From Desulfitobacterium hafniense DCB-2 (GTDB lineage Bacteria > Bacillota > Desulfitobacteriia > Desulfitobacteriales > Desulfitobacteriaceae): DNA of 64,000 bases. The notes beneath the pieces were generated by a model. It ran no database searches, was not told the origin of the DNA, and saw only the letters and a list, made by a program, of their open reading frames with translations. The first letter of the stretch is position 1. Each line of letters begins with the position of its first letter. The translations under genes and the position numbers were made by a program. This document shows positions 1-7,444 of the stretch, piece after piece. The stretch is from NCBI RefSeq assembly GCF_000021925.1, contig NC_011830.1, positions 2,442,501 through 2,506,500 of the forward strand, read 5' to 3'.

Positions 1-1
1 T

Positions 2-2020
2 TGGTCTTTTGCCTATGCCTTTGCTTATCTGGCTCAGGATGCCTTCGCCTTTTCCTTTTGGAATAAGCTGTCCGCTCTGGGCTGGTGCAGTTTTAGCGCT
101 CTGATCCTTTACCTTGTTCTGCACATCACCGAAAGTCCTCTGGTAAAAAACGCCGGGATTAAGTTCATGATCTTTTTGCCTGGTTTTGTTTTTTATGTAC
201 TTGCCGTATTCTTTTTTGGCCCGAATCTGGAGACTCCTACCCAAGTGGTCAAATTTTTCTATGTTGGTGACTTTCTATATGATTTTTCCTATTTGCTTAT
301 CGCCATTGCCTTGATGTTTAAGTGGGGGTATGTATCACCCCATATCCGGATTAAAAAACAATCCCGGATCCTCGTCATCACAAGCCTGATCCCATTTTTA
401 TTAAACTTGATGACCCAGACCATTTTACCTGCCCTGCTCCACATTGATCTTCCCGGGATGGGACAACTTTACTCTCTGATCATGATTTTTGGTGTTTTTG
501 TTGTGGTAACCCGTTATAACTTTTTTAAACTTCCGGAAAGCATCATTATGCAGGAGATTATGAATGAAACGCTGGATATGGTGATTGTGGCGGACCAGGA
601 AGGCCGGATACGGAAGGTATCCAGCCAGATGAAAGCCTTGCTTGGTTATGATGCAGATGAAGTTATAGACCACACTCTGGGATTTCTTTTTCGGGAAGGG
701 GATCAAGGCAAATTTGACTTGCTCCAAATGAAAAACAGGGATCTTAAGTATACAGATATAGAAGTAATCAAGAAAGATCAAGGGACCCTGCCCGTCAATG
801 TAGTATGCAAACAGATTAAAGATAGAAGACTCCAGGATGTCATAGGTTTTGTGTTCATCCTGCAGGATAGTCGTCTTGTAAATGAACTCAGACAAAAGAA
901 TGAGGAGCTCTTTTGGGAAAAAGAAAGATATAAACTAAGTTTACAATCTGTCAAAGAGAAGCAAGAGAAGATCGAATATTTAAGTTACCACGACCAGCTT
1001 ACCGGTCTTTATAATCGCAGATTTCTGGAAGAGAAGCTCACCCGCATTGACTTTAATCAGGATTTGCCCTTGACGATTACGATGGCGGATGTCAACGGAC
1101 TGAAGCTTGTCAATGACTCTTTCGGGCATGCTTATGGAGATCTGTTGATTCGCAAAGTCGCTGAGGTCATTCAGGAGGGGTGCCGGCAGGATGACGTGGT
1201 GGCCAGGATTGGTGGGGATGAGTTTATTATCCTCATGCCCAGGACCACTGAATTTGAGGCGCGAAGGGTGATCAAGGTGATCAAAGCCATGGCCGTGCAG
1301 GAAAAAATCGGCGCCTTCGAATTGTCCGTCTCTTTTGGGTACGAAACCATGGAGACTTCCGAAAAGAGCATTAGTGAACTGCTGAAAAAAGCCGAAGATT
1401 ATATGTATAAGAACAAGCTGTCGGAAAGCCCCAGTATCAGAAGCAACACCATTGACACCATTATTAAGACCCTGCATGAAAAGAATAAACGGGAAGAGCA
1501 GCATTCCCATCGAGTCTCGGAATTATGCAGGAAGACAGCTACCGAACTGGACTGTTCCAATGACGAAATTGAGGAACTTAAGACAGTGGGTCTGCTCCAC
1601 GACATTGGGAAAATTGTCATTAGTGAAGCCATCTTGAACAAGCCGGGTAAACTCCGGGATGATGAATGGAAAGAGATTGAGCGTCATCCCGAGATCGGTT
1701 ACCGTTTGCTGTGTACTATCAAAGAGATGTCGGAAATGGCAGAGTACGTCCTCGCCCATCATGAACGATGGGATGGCACAGGATATCCTAAGGCTTTAAA
1801 GGGGAAAGAAATTCCTCTTCAGGCTAGAATTATAGCCATTGCCGATGCCTACGATGCCATGATCAGTGAGAGAAGCTATCGCAAAGCTTTGCCTGAAGAA
1901 GTGGCTGTAGCCGAGCTGATCAAGAATGCCGGAACCCAGTTTGATCCCGAGCTTGTGAAGGTTTTCGTAGAGAAAGTTCTGGGGAAAAAGATCTATAGCG
2001 AGTCCGGATGTGTACATTAA
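2..2020 (+). CDS. Membrane PAS-GGDEF-HD-GYP cyclic-di-GMP protein (5' truncated)
   Basis: The reading frame is open to the left edge, so the true N-terminus is missing; 672 residues are visible. Residues 1-170 are hydrophobic, with several membrane spans resembling the 7TM sensor regions of histidine kinases. A PAS-like domain follows (about 185-290), then GGDEF (about 320-480) and HD-GYP (about 490-670). The GGDEF motif is intact (RIGGDEF near residue 403), and RQDD lies five residues upstream, matching an RxxD inhibitory site. The HD-GYP domain keeps HDIGK (about 533) and HHERWDGTGYP (about 586). The protein can therefore be expected both to make c-di-GMP from GTP and to hydrolyse it; which activity dominates cannot be read from sequence. 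It is likely a membrane sensor. Very sure of the domains, not of the signal. Confidence 0.93.
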   Translation, partial: WSFAYAFAYLAQDAFAFSFWNKLSALGWCSFSALILYLVLHITESPLVKNAGIKFMIFLPGFVFYVLAVFFFGPNLETPTQVVKFFYVGDFLYDFSYLLIAIALMFKWGYVSPHIRIKKQSRILVITSLIPFLLNLMTQTILPALLHIDLPGMGQLYSLIMIFGVFVVVTRYNFFKLPESIIMQEIMNETLDMVIVADQEGRIRKVSSQMKALLGYDADEVIDHTLGFLFREGDQGKFDLLQMKNRDLKYTDIEVIKKDQGTLPVNVVCKQIKDRRLQDVIGFVFILQDSRLVNELRQKNEELFWEKERYKLSLQSVKEKQEKIEYLSYHDQLTGLYNRRFLEEKLTRIDFNQDLPLTITMADVNGLKLVNDSFGHAYGDLLIRKVAEVIQEGCRQDDVVARIGGDEFIILMPRTTEFEARRVIKVIKAMAVQEKIGAFELSVSFGYETMETSEKSISELLKKAEDYMYKNKLSESPSIRSNTIDTIIKTLHEKNKREEQHSHRVSELCRKTATELDCSNDEIEELKTVGLLHDIGKIVISEAILNKPGKLRDDEWKEIERHPEIGYRLLCTIKEMSEMAEYVLAHHERWDGTGYPKALKGKEIPLQARIIAIADAYDAMISERSYRKALPEEVAVAELIKNAGTQFDPELVKVFVEKVLGKKIYSESGCVH

Positions 2021-2083
2021 TTCGAAATGGCTTCTTAGGTCTTTGGCGGTATCATCGGAGTGTAAAAAGGTGGTTCGGGTCGC

Positions 2084-2261
2084 GTAGCTTTACGCACAAC
2101 GCGTACTCCATAGCTCCGGGGCTGGTTCACTCGCTTTCTTAACAGCTCACGCCAAACCCCGCTGCTTTCTGCATGTTAACCGTGGCTCCGCTACGTTAAG
2201 AAAGCCTTGTTCACCTGACCGCCCCTCCGCTAAATCCGTCCGCTTTTGTACGTAAAGCTAC
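2084..2261. repeat. Nested inverted repeats in non-coding DNA
   Basis: Two perfect 11-bp inverted repeats are nested here. GTAGCTTTACG at 2084-2094 is complementary to CGTAAAGCTAC at 2251-2261. Inside it, GCTTTCTTAAC at 2133-2143 is complementary to GTTAAGAAAGC at 2195-2205. A further hairpin follows at about 2323-2349 (CCGAC/GTCGG enclosing GCCGCT/AGCGGC). I see no credible gene in 2021-2759: the short open frames there lack ribosome sites and protein-like composition. The stretch may be a genome-specific repeat or a structured RNA. Confidence 0.6.
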
Positions 2262-2436
2262 TGCTTGCGGGTTTCTTTCAGCTTTCCCTTGAAGCCCCTG
2301 GGGCTGGAACTCTTGAGGATCGCCGACTATGCCGCTCCAGCGGCGTCGGTAAAGACGGAAAAAGCTGCTTAAATTCAGACAACTTCCCCTGAAGTTCCCC
2401 CAAAGCCTTGCATGCACAGACCCAGGAAGCGGCCCA

Positions 2437-2645
2437 AGGATTTTGATTTACACGAGGGAAGCGAATTTAAGCGAGCAGAAACAAAACTTCGCGAAAAGCA
2501 CGCAGCGGAGAAAGGTTGGAAACAGGACGTTTCCAACCGCCCATTGAGCAGGAGCGATTTGGGCGGGCACCTTTCGGAGCGGCGGGCTTTTCGCGTTAGT
2601 TTTGTCCGCGCAGCTTATGGAGCGACCGGTGTAAATCAAAATCCT
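2437..2645. repeat. Long near-palindromic element with 17-bp terminal inverted repeats
   Basis: AGGATTTTGATTTACAC at 2437-2453 is a perfect reverse complement of 2629-2645. The arms continue to pair imperfectly: 2481-2488 with 2598-2605 (ACAAAACT/AGTTTTGT), and 2490-2499 with 2586-2595 (CGCGAAAAGC/GCTTTTCGCG). A separate 10-bp perfect hairpin sits at 2514-2538 (GGTTGGAAAC, loop AGGAC). The whole 209 bp could form a long hairpin or cruciform. No target-site duplication is evident. It ends about 115 bp before the UvrA-like gene. This is the look of a MITE-like or REP-like intergenic element; I cannot name a family. Confidence 0.65.
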
Positions 2646-2759
2646 GGAGATATAACTTTCGTCTTCTCACCACAAAGCCATTGCCATCAAGATGCAATTT
2701 ATGCCAATTCCTATCTAGAATTCCCCAGATAGGGTATTATAGAGAAGGGGGTGGTTCAA

Positions 2760-5222
2760 ATGGCAGATATTTTTTTGCATGGGGTTAGAGAAGGGAATCT
2801 TAAGGATATTTCTTTAACCCTACCGAGAAATAAACTGGTGATTTTTACAGGCTTGTCGGGTTCAGGAAAAACAACCCTGGCCATCGATGTCCTCTACCAA
2901 GAGTGTCAGAGACAGTATCTGGAGGCCATCGGGTACCAAGGGATACATAAACCGAAGCTGGATGAGTTGCGCAATGCTTCTCCAGCCGTACGCATCACTC
3001 AAAATGAATACCGCAAAAATCCTCGTTCCACAGTGGGTACGGTAACCAATATCTACACCGAACTGCGGATGATTTATGAGAAGCTCAGTCAACGGACCTG
3101 TCCTCATTGCCACAGAGACATCAGGGCGGATCAATGCCAGGAGGAACTGGAGAAGAGGGAAGATGAGTTTAAAGTCTATATGTACTGCAATCATTGCGGC
3201 CATAAAATGGACAAACTGACCCGGACTTATTTTTCATATAACACCCGGGAAGGAGCTTGCCCTACCTGTCAAGGCTTAGGGAAGATACTCCAGGTCAATA
3301 AAGATAATGTCGTCAATGAAAAGCTGTCGTTGGAAGCTGGAGCTGTCGATTTTTGGGAGCAAAAATATAAGGACTACCAAATCTCAGTTCTCTACAATGC
3401 CTTTCAGCATTATGGCGTTCCTATTGAACCGGACACCCCGGTGAGGGAATTTACTAATGTGCAAAAAGCCATTCTCTTTTACGGCGTGGACAGCGACCAA
3501 GTGAAGGAGTTTTTCCCGGATATCCAGGCGCCCAAAACGGTGGGGGGAGGAAGATTCGAAGGAATCTATCCCGTTTTGTGGCGGCGTATCGCGGAAAAAA
3601 GCGGTGACCCGAGAGGGTTATCTGCTTACTTTGCCGAACAAATCTGCCCGGATTGCGCGGGGGAACGCTTGAACGGGTTAAGCCGCAGTGTGACCGTATT
3701 GGGAACCCGTTTACCGGAACTGGCTTCTTTATCTTTGGAGGAGCTGCAGGATTGGCTGATCAAGCTGGAGGACTCGGTAACCGGCACCCATCAGGATCTG
3801 GTGGCATCCTATCTTAATGATTTGAAAACAAAGATACGGAGGATTATCAAGGTGGGGCTGGGCTATTTATCTCTGGACCGCCAAACCATGACCTTATCCG
3901 GCGGGGAAGCCCAAAGAATTAAATTGGCGGCAACCTTAGACTCCACCTTGACCGGGATTATCTATATTATGGATGAACCCACGATCGGTCTTCATCCCCA
4001 GGATACCCAGGGGATCATCCAGATTCTTAAGGAGCTAAGGGATTTAGGCAATACCGTCATCGTTATTGAGCATGATATGGATGTGATGAGTGCCGCAGAT
4101 TTCATTGTTGATATAGGTCCGGGTGCCGGGAAACTTGGCGGCGAGATTGTCGGCCAGGGCAGTATTGATGAACTTAAAGAGCAAGGCAGGTCCGTTACCG
4201 GCCTTTATCTTAACCGGCCTGTACGGGAAGCCCGCTCTTACCGCAAGGGAACGGGGGAGTTTATCGAAGTCCAGCATGGCGATCTTTATAATCTTAAGAA
4301 CATCAATGTAAGATTCCCGGTAGGGTGCTTGATAAGTGTGACCGGTGTTTCAGGCTCTGGAAAATCCACCTTGGTGTTTGAGGTCTTAGCCAAAGGAAAG
4401 TACAGAAGTCAAGGGGATCCCATGAAGCGCAATCATGTCGCGGGTACTGAACTATTTGAGCAGATTATCACCGTAGAGCAATCTCCCGTTACCCGGATGA
4501 AACGCTCTAATGTGGCCACCTATTCCGGTGTCTACACAGAAATCCGGAAGATTTTTGGCAATCTGAGTGAGGCGAGAAGGAAAGGGATTACCCCCAGGCA
4601 CTTCTCCTTCAATAGCCGGGGAGGGCGCTGTGAGAATTGCGAAGGGCTGGGTTATGTGGTCAGCAATATGTTGTTTTTTGAGGATCTGGAGGTTTCCTGC
4701 CCGGTCTGTCATGGCGACCAGTTTCAGGATGAGGTGCTTTCAGTAAAGTATCAGGGACACAGTATCAAAGATGTCCTGGGCATGTCCGTGGAAGAGGCCT
4801 TGGCAGTCTTCGCCCTGCATCCACGGATTACTAAAGTCCTGGAGTTGCTTGAAGAAGTGGGCTTAGGCTATCTTGAGCTGGGGCAGACTCTGACTACTTT
4901 ATCCGGCGGTGAAGGGCAACGCCTCAAGCTGGCTAAGGAACTGATCGGCAACGAGGGAAAGACCAATCTCTATCTCATTGATGAACCCACGACAGGACTC
5001 CATCCCCTGGATGTAGAGAACTTTCTGGCTCTGCTGAACCGGATGGTGGATGCCGGGAGCACAGTCATTGTGGTGGAACATAACCAACAAGTCATGCAGG
5101 CCTCTGATTGGATTATCGACCTCGGTCCCGAAGGGGGCCACAAAGGGGGCAGGGTCATGGCGGTTGGAACACCTGAACAGATAAAAAGTGAGCCGGATTC
5201 AGTTACGGGAAGGTTTCTTTGA
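2760..5222 (+). CDS. UvrA-like ABC protein lacking the UvrB-binding domain
   Basis: This 820-residue protein has two UvrA-type ABC ATPase halves. The first Walker A is GLSGSGKTT (about residue 31) and the second is GVSGSGKST. The signatures are LSGGEAQRIKLA with MDEPTIGLHP, and LSGGEGQRLKLA with IDEPTTGLHP. Zinc modules are CPHC/CNHCGHK, CPTCQGLG, CPDC and CENCEGLGY/CPVCHG. Canonical UvrA is about 940 residues. Here only about 30 residues separate CPHC from CNHCG, where canonical UvrA carries a domain of over 100 residues that contacts UvrB. That matches UvrA2-type paralogs, some tied to tolerance of DNA-binding drugs. ATG 2760 was chosen because AAGGGGGTG ends 6 nt upstream; the GTG at 2751 overlaps the SD. 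A role outside classical excision repair is inferred. Confidence 0.9.
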   Translation: MADIFLHGVREGNLKDISLTLPRNKLVIFTGLSGSGKTTLAIDVLYQECQRQYLEAIGYQGIHKPKLDELRNASPAVRITQNEYRKNPRSTVGTVTNIYTELRMIYEKLSQRTCPHCHRDIRADQCQEELEKREDEFKVYMYCNHCGHKMDKLTRTYFSYNTREGACPTCQGLGKILQVNKDNVVNEKLSLEAGAVDFWEQKYKDYQISVLYNAFQHYGVPIEPDTPVREFTNVQKAILFYGVDSDQVKEFFPDIQAPKTVGGGRFEGIYPVLWRRIAEKSGDPRGLSAYFAEQICPDCAGERLNGLSRSVTVLGTRLPELASLSLEELQDWLIKLEDSVTGTHQDLVASYLNDLKTKIRRIIKVGLGYLSLDRQTMTLSGGEAQRIKLAATLDSTLTGIIYIMDEPTIGLHPQDTQGIIQILKELRDLGNTVIVIEHDMDVMSAADFIVDIGPGAGKLGGEIVGQGSIDELKEQGRSVTGLYLNRPVREARSYRKGTGEFIEVQHGDLYNLKNINVRFPVGCLISVTGVSGSGKSTLVFEVLAKGKYRSQGDPMKRNHVAGTELFEQIITVEQSPVTRMKRSNVATYSGVYTEIRKIFGNLSEARRKGITPRHFSFNSRGGRCENCEGLGYVVSNMLFFEDLEVSCPVCHGDQFQDEVLSVKYQGHSIKDVLGMSVEEALAVFALHPRITKVLELLEEVGLGYLELGQTLTTLSGGEGQRLKLAKELIGNEGKTNLYLIDEPTTGLHPLDVENFLALLNRMVDAGSTVIVVEHNQQVMQASDWIIDLGPEGGHKGGRVMAVGTPEQIKSEPDSVTGRFL

Positions 5223-5277
5223 GGAAACCAAGTTCAGCTTCACTGGAACGATGAAAAACTGAAGGGGTGTGAGGAAA

Positions 5278-6048
5278 ATGCTCGGAGCTGTCGTTGGCGA
5301 TATCATTGGCTCGGTCTATGAGTTCGCGAATATAAAGAGTAAGGACTTTCCGCTGTTTTCCTCCCGCTCACGGTTTACGGATGATACTGTATTGACCATG
5401 GCCACCATGGATGCACTTATCCATAAGCTGCCTTTCGGGGAAGCCTATCGGGCCTGGTTTCAGCGGTATCCCCAGGCGGGATATGGGCGGAGTTTTAAAG
5501 CCTGGGCCGAGTCCGGTCAGAATGAGCCCTATAACAGTTGGGGCAATGGTTCCGCTATGCGGGTCAGCCCCATCGGCTTTTACTATAAAACACTGGATGA
5601 AGTGCTGGCGGCAGCCAAGCAGAGCGCCGAAGTCACCCATAGTCATCCCGAAGGAATCAAGGGAGCTCAGGCCACGGCAGCGGCTGTATTTCTTGCTAAG
5701 CATGGAGAAACAAAAAGTAAGCTGAAAGAGACGGTTGAGCAGGAGTTCGGTTATAATCTGAATGAACCCTTAGCGAAGATCAGGAAGGGGTATACTTTTG
5801 ATGTCTCTTGCCAAGGCAGTGTACCCCAGGCTATCCGGGCCTTCCTGGAGTCTGAGAACTTTGAAGATGCCATAAGAAATGCCATATCCATCGGCGGGGA
5901 TAGTGATACCATCGCTTGCATAACGGGAGCCTTGGCAGAAGCCTATTATGGTCATGTTCCTGAGGAGATTAAAAAGCAGGCCTTAACTTATCTGGATGAT
6001 CCGCTCCAGGCCTTATTGAACAGCTTTTATGAAGTTGCTCAAGATTAG
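5278..6048 (+). CDS. ADP-ribosylglycohydrolase family protein
   Basis: This 256-residue protein belongs to the ARH/DraG fold, which removes ADP-ribose from proteins or small molecules using a two-metal centre. The metal-site motifs are visible: GDIIGSVYEF at the N-terminus, FTDDTVLT (about 30-37), GNGSAMRVSP (about 88-97) and GGDSDTIACITGALAEAYYG (about 204-223). It starts 55 bp after the UvrA-like gene and may be co-transcribed with it. No ADP-ribosyltransferase or dinitrogenase gene is nearby, so the substrate is unknown. ATG 5278 is preferred over GTG 5269, which leaves no room for an SD. A strong terminator follows. Confidence 0.88.
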   Translation: MLGAVVGDIIGSVYEFANIKSKDFPLFSSRSRFTDDTVLTMATMDALIHKLPFGEAYRAWFQRYPQAGYGRSFKAWAESGQNEPYNSWGNGSAMRVSPIGFYYKTLDEVLAAAKQSAEVTHSHPEGIKGAQATAAAVFLAKHGETKSKLKETVEQEFGYNLNEPLAKIRKGYTFDVSCQGSVPQAIRAFLESENFEDAIRNAISIGGDSDTIACITGALAEAYYGHVPEEIKKQALTYLDDPLQALLNSFYEVAQD

Positions 6049-6062
6049 CCCTTCACTGGTCC

Positions 6063-6095
6063 ATAAGCCATCCTGAGCTCAGGATGGCTTATTTT
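6063..6095 (+). terminator. Rho-independent terminator after the ADP-ribosylglycohydrolase gene
   Basis: A perfect 15-bp self-complementary arm pair (AAGCCATCCTGAG/CTCAGGATGGCTT core) is followed by ATTTTG. It lies 15 bp past the stop codon. Confidence 0.85.
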
Positions 6096-6233
6096 GTTGC
6101 CTCAGAAAAGATAACTCTAAGCAAGGATAAAAAATTATATATAAAAATCTTGCCTAATTCTATTCAGATAAGATAAAATTAATTGTTAAAGCTCAATGGT
6201 AAAAAATGTATAAAAAAAGTGGAGGAATGCATA

Positions 6234-7133
6234 TTGGTTGAAGAAGAAGTTGTAGTTCAAGCCTGTTTAACAAGAAATCATCAAAAGATGAAAATAAGAA
6301 GCCTCGTGAAGAGGGCGTTTTTTATAACCTTCGGAGCGGTTGCAATGGCTTTTGGCCTTGAGGGGATATTGATTCCTAATCATATTATTGATGGAGGAGT
6401 TACCGGAGTCTCCATGATGCTTTCCCATTTAACCCCCATCAAGCTCGGGGTATTTTTATTTCTGCTTAACTTACCCTTCTTTTTCCTGGGGTATAAACAA
6501 ATTGGCAAGACCTTTGCGGTGAGCATGCTTTACGGAATTCTCACTTTGGCTGTGTCAACCTTCCTCATGCATGATTTGGCTCCTGTAGTACATGATGAGA
6601 TTCTAGCTGTGGTTTTCGGCGGTTTGATGCTGGGCTTTGGAGTCGGCTTGGTTATCCGTAACGGCGGAGTTCTCGATGGAACGGAGACGTTGGCCATTCT
6701 TATCGAGAAAAAACTTCCTTTCTCGGTAGGCGAGATTATCATGATTATCAATGTTATTATTTTCTCCGTGGCTGCCTTTGTCTATGGCCTGGAAAACGCC
6801 TTATATTCCATGTTGACCTACTATATTGCTTTTAAGACCATCGATATCGTGGTTAAAGGCTTTGAAGATATGAAGTCCGTTTATATCATCAGTGAATGCA
6901 ATCAAATCATTGCCGAAACCATTGCGCAAAGATTAGGCCGTGGAGTGACCTATTTAAGAGGAGAGGGCTCCTTCACCGGAGACGATAAGAATATCATTTT
7001 CTGTGTTTTTACCCGGCTGGAAGAAGCTAAAATGAAAGATATTATCAGAGAAATCGATCCTTCTGCCTTTGTGATTATCTCAGATGTGGGAGAAGTCAAA
7101 GGTGGGAGGTTCAAGAAAAGGGATATCCATTAA
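6234..7133 (+). CDS. YitT family (DUF161/DUF2179) membrane protein
   Basis: This is a 299-residue integral membrane protein of the YitT family, which is common in Firmicutes and has no firmly established function. The N-terminal two thirds hold about five or six membrane spans, with family motifs such as GLEGILIPNHIIDGGVTG and NGGVLDGTETLAI. The last 80 residues form the soluble C-terminal DUF2179 domain (GRGVTYLRGEGSFTG, then KDIIREIDPSAFV). A TTG start at 6234 is chosen because GTGGAGG lies 8 nt upstream; a longer frame to TTG 6183 has no SD. It is flanked by terminators, so it is probably monocistronic. Confidence 0.85.
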   Translation: MVEEEVVVQACLTRNHQKMKIRSLVKRAFFITFGAVAMAFGLEGILIPNHIIDGGVTGVSMMLSHLTPIKLGVFLFLLNLPFFFLGYKQIGKTFAVSMLYGILTLAVSTFLMHDLAPVVHDEILAVVFGGLMLGFGVGLVIRNGGVLDGTETLAILIEKKLPFSVGEIIMIINVIIFSVAAFVYGLENALYSMLTYYIAFKTIDIVVKGFEDMKSVYIISECNQIIAETIAQRLGRGVTYLRGEGSFTGDDKNIIFCVFTRLEEAKMKDIIREIDPSAFVIISDVGEVKGGRFKKRDIH

Positions 7134-7198
7134 TCTTAAGATTGGCAATAAGCTGCACGGAGGTCCAAGCGGCCTTGTGTGTTAAAAGGATAATAAGA

Positions 7199-7246
7199 AA
7201 GACTTAGTGATCAGGGAACGGTTCTCTGACCACTAAGTCTTTTATT
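7199..7246 (+). terminator. Rho-independent terminator after the yitT-like gene
   Basis: AAGACTTAGTG pairs with CACTAAGTCTT around an inner TCAG/CTGA pairing, followed by TTTATTG. Confidence 0.8.
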
Positions 7247-7276
7247 GTATATTGTAAAAAAATATAACAAACAGTG

Positions 7277-7305
7277 TTTACGATATGAGGACTTTAGTGT
7301 ATAAT
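7277..7305 (+). promoter_or_regulatory. Sigma-A-type promoter for the helD-like gene
   Basis: TTTACG, a 17-bp spacer and a perfect TATAAT lie 140 bp upstream of the helicase start. The remaining 7134-7444 gap holds only this and the preceding terminator. Confidence 0.6.
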
Positions 7306-7444
7306 AAAAAGATAGGCACAAATATAACATTATAAATCAATCTCACATATATCATATCATGGCTTGAGAAGAATGTCAAGATAAACATTTAATGAAAAGT
7401 GTTGAAGCAATACACCATGGTTACTAGACAGAGGAGGAATTCTG

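Noticed and set aside
2412..2732. Open frame of 106 codons in the repeat-rich gap
   Set aside because: It lies wholly inside the palindromic region, has no ribosome site and reads as low-similarity basic sequence; the inverted repeats explain the base pattern better.
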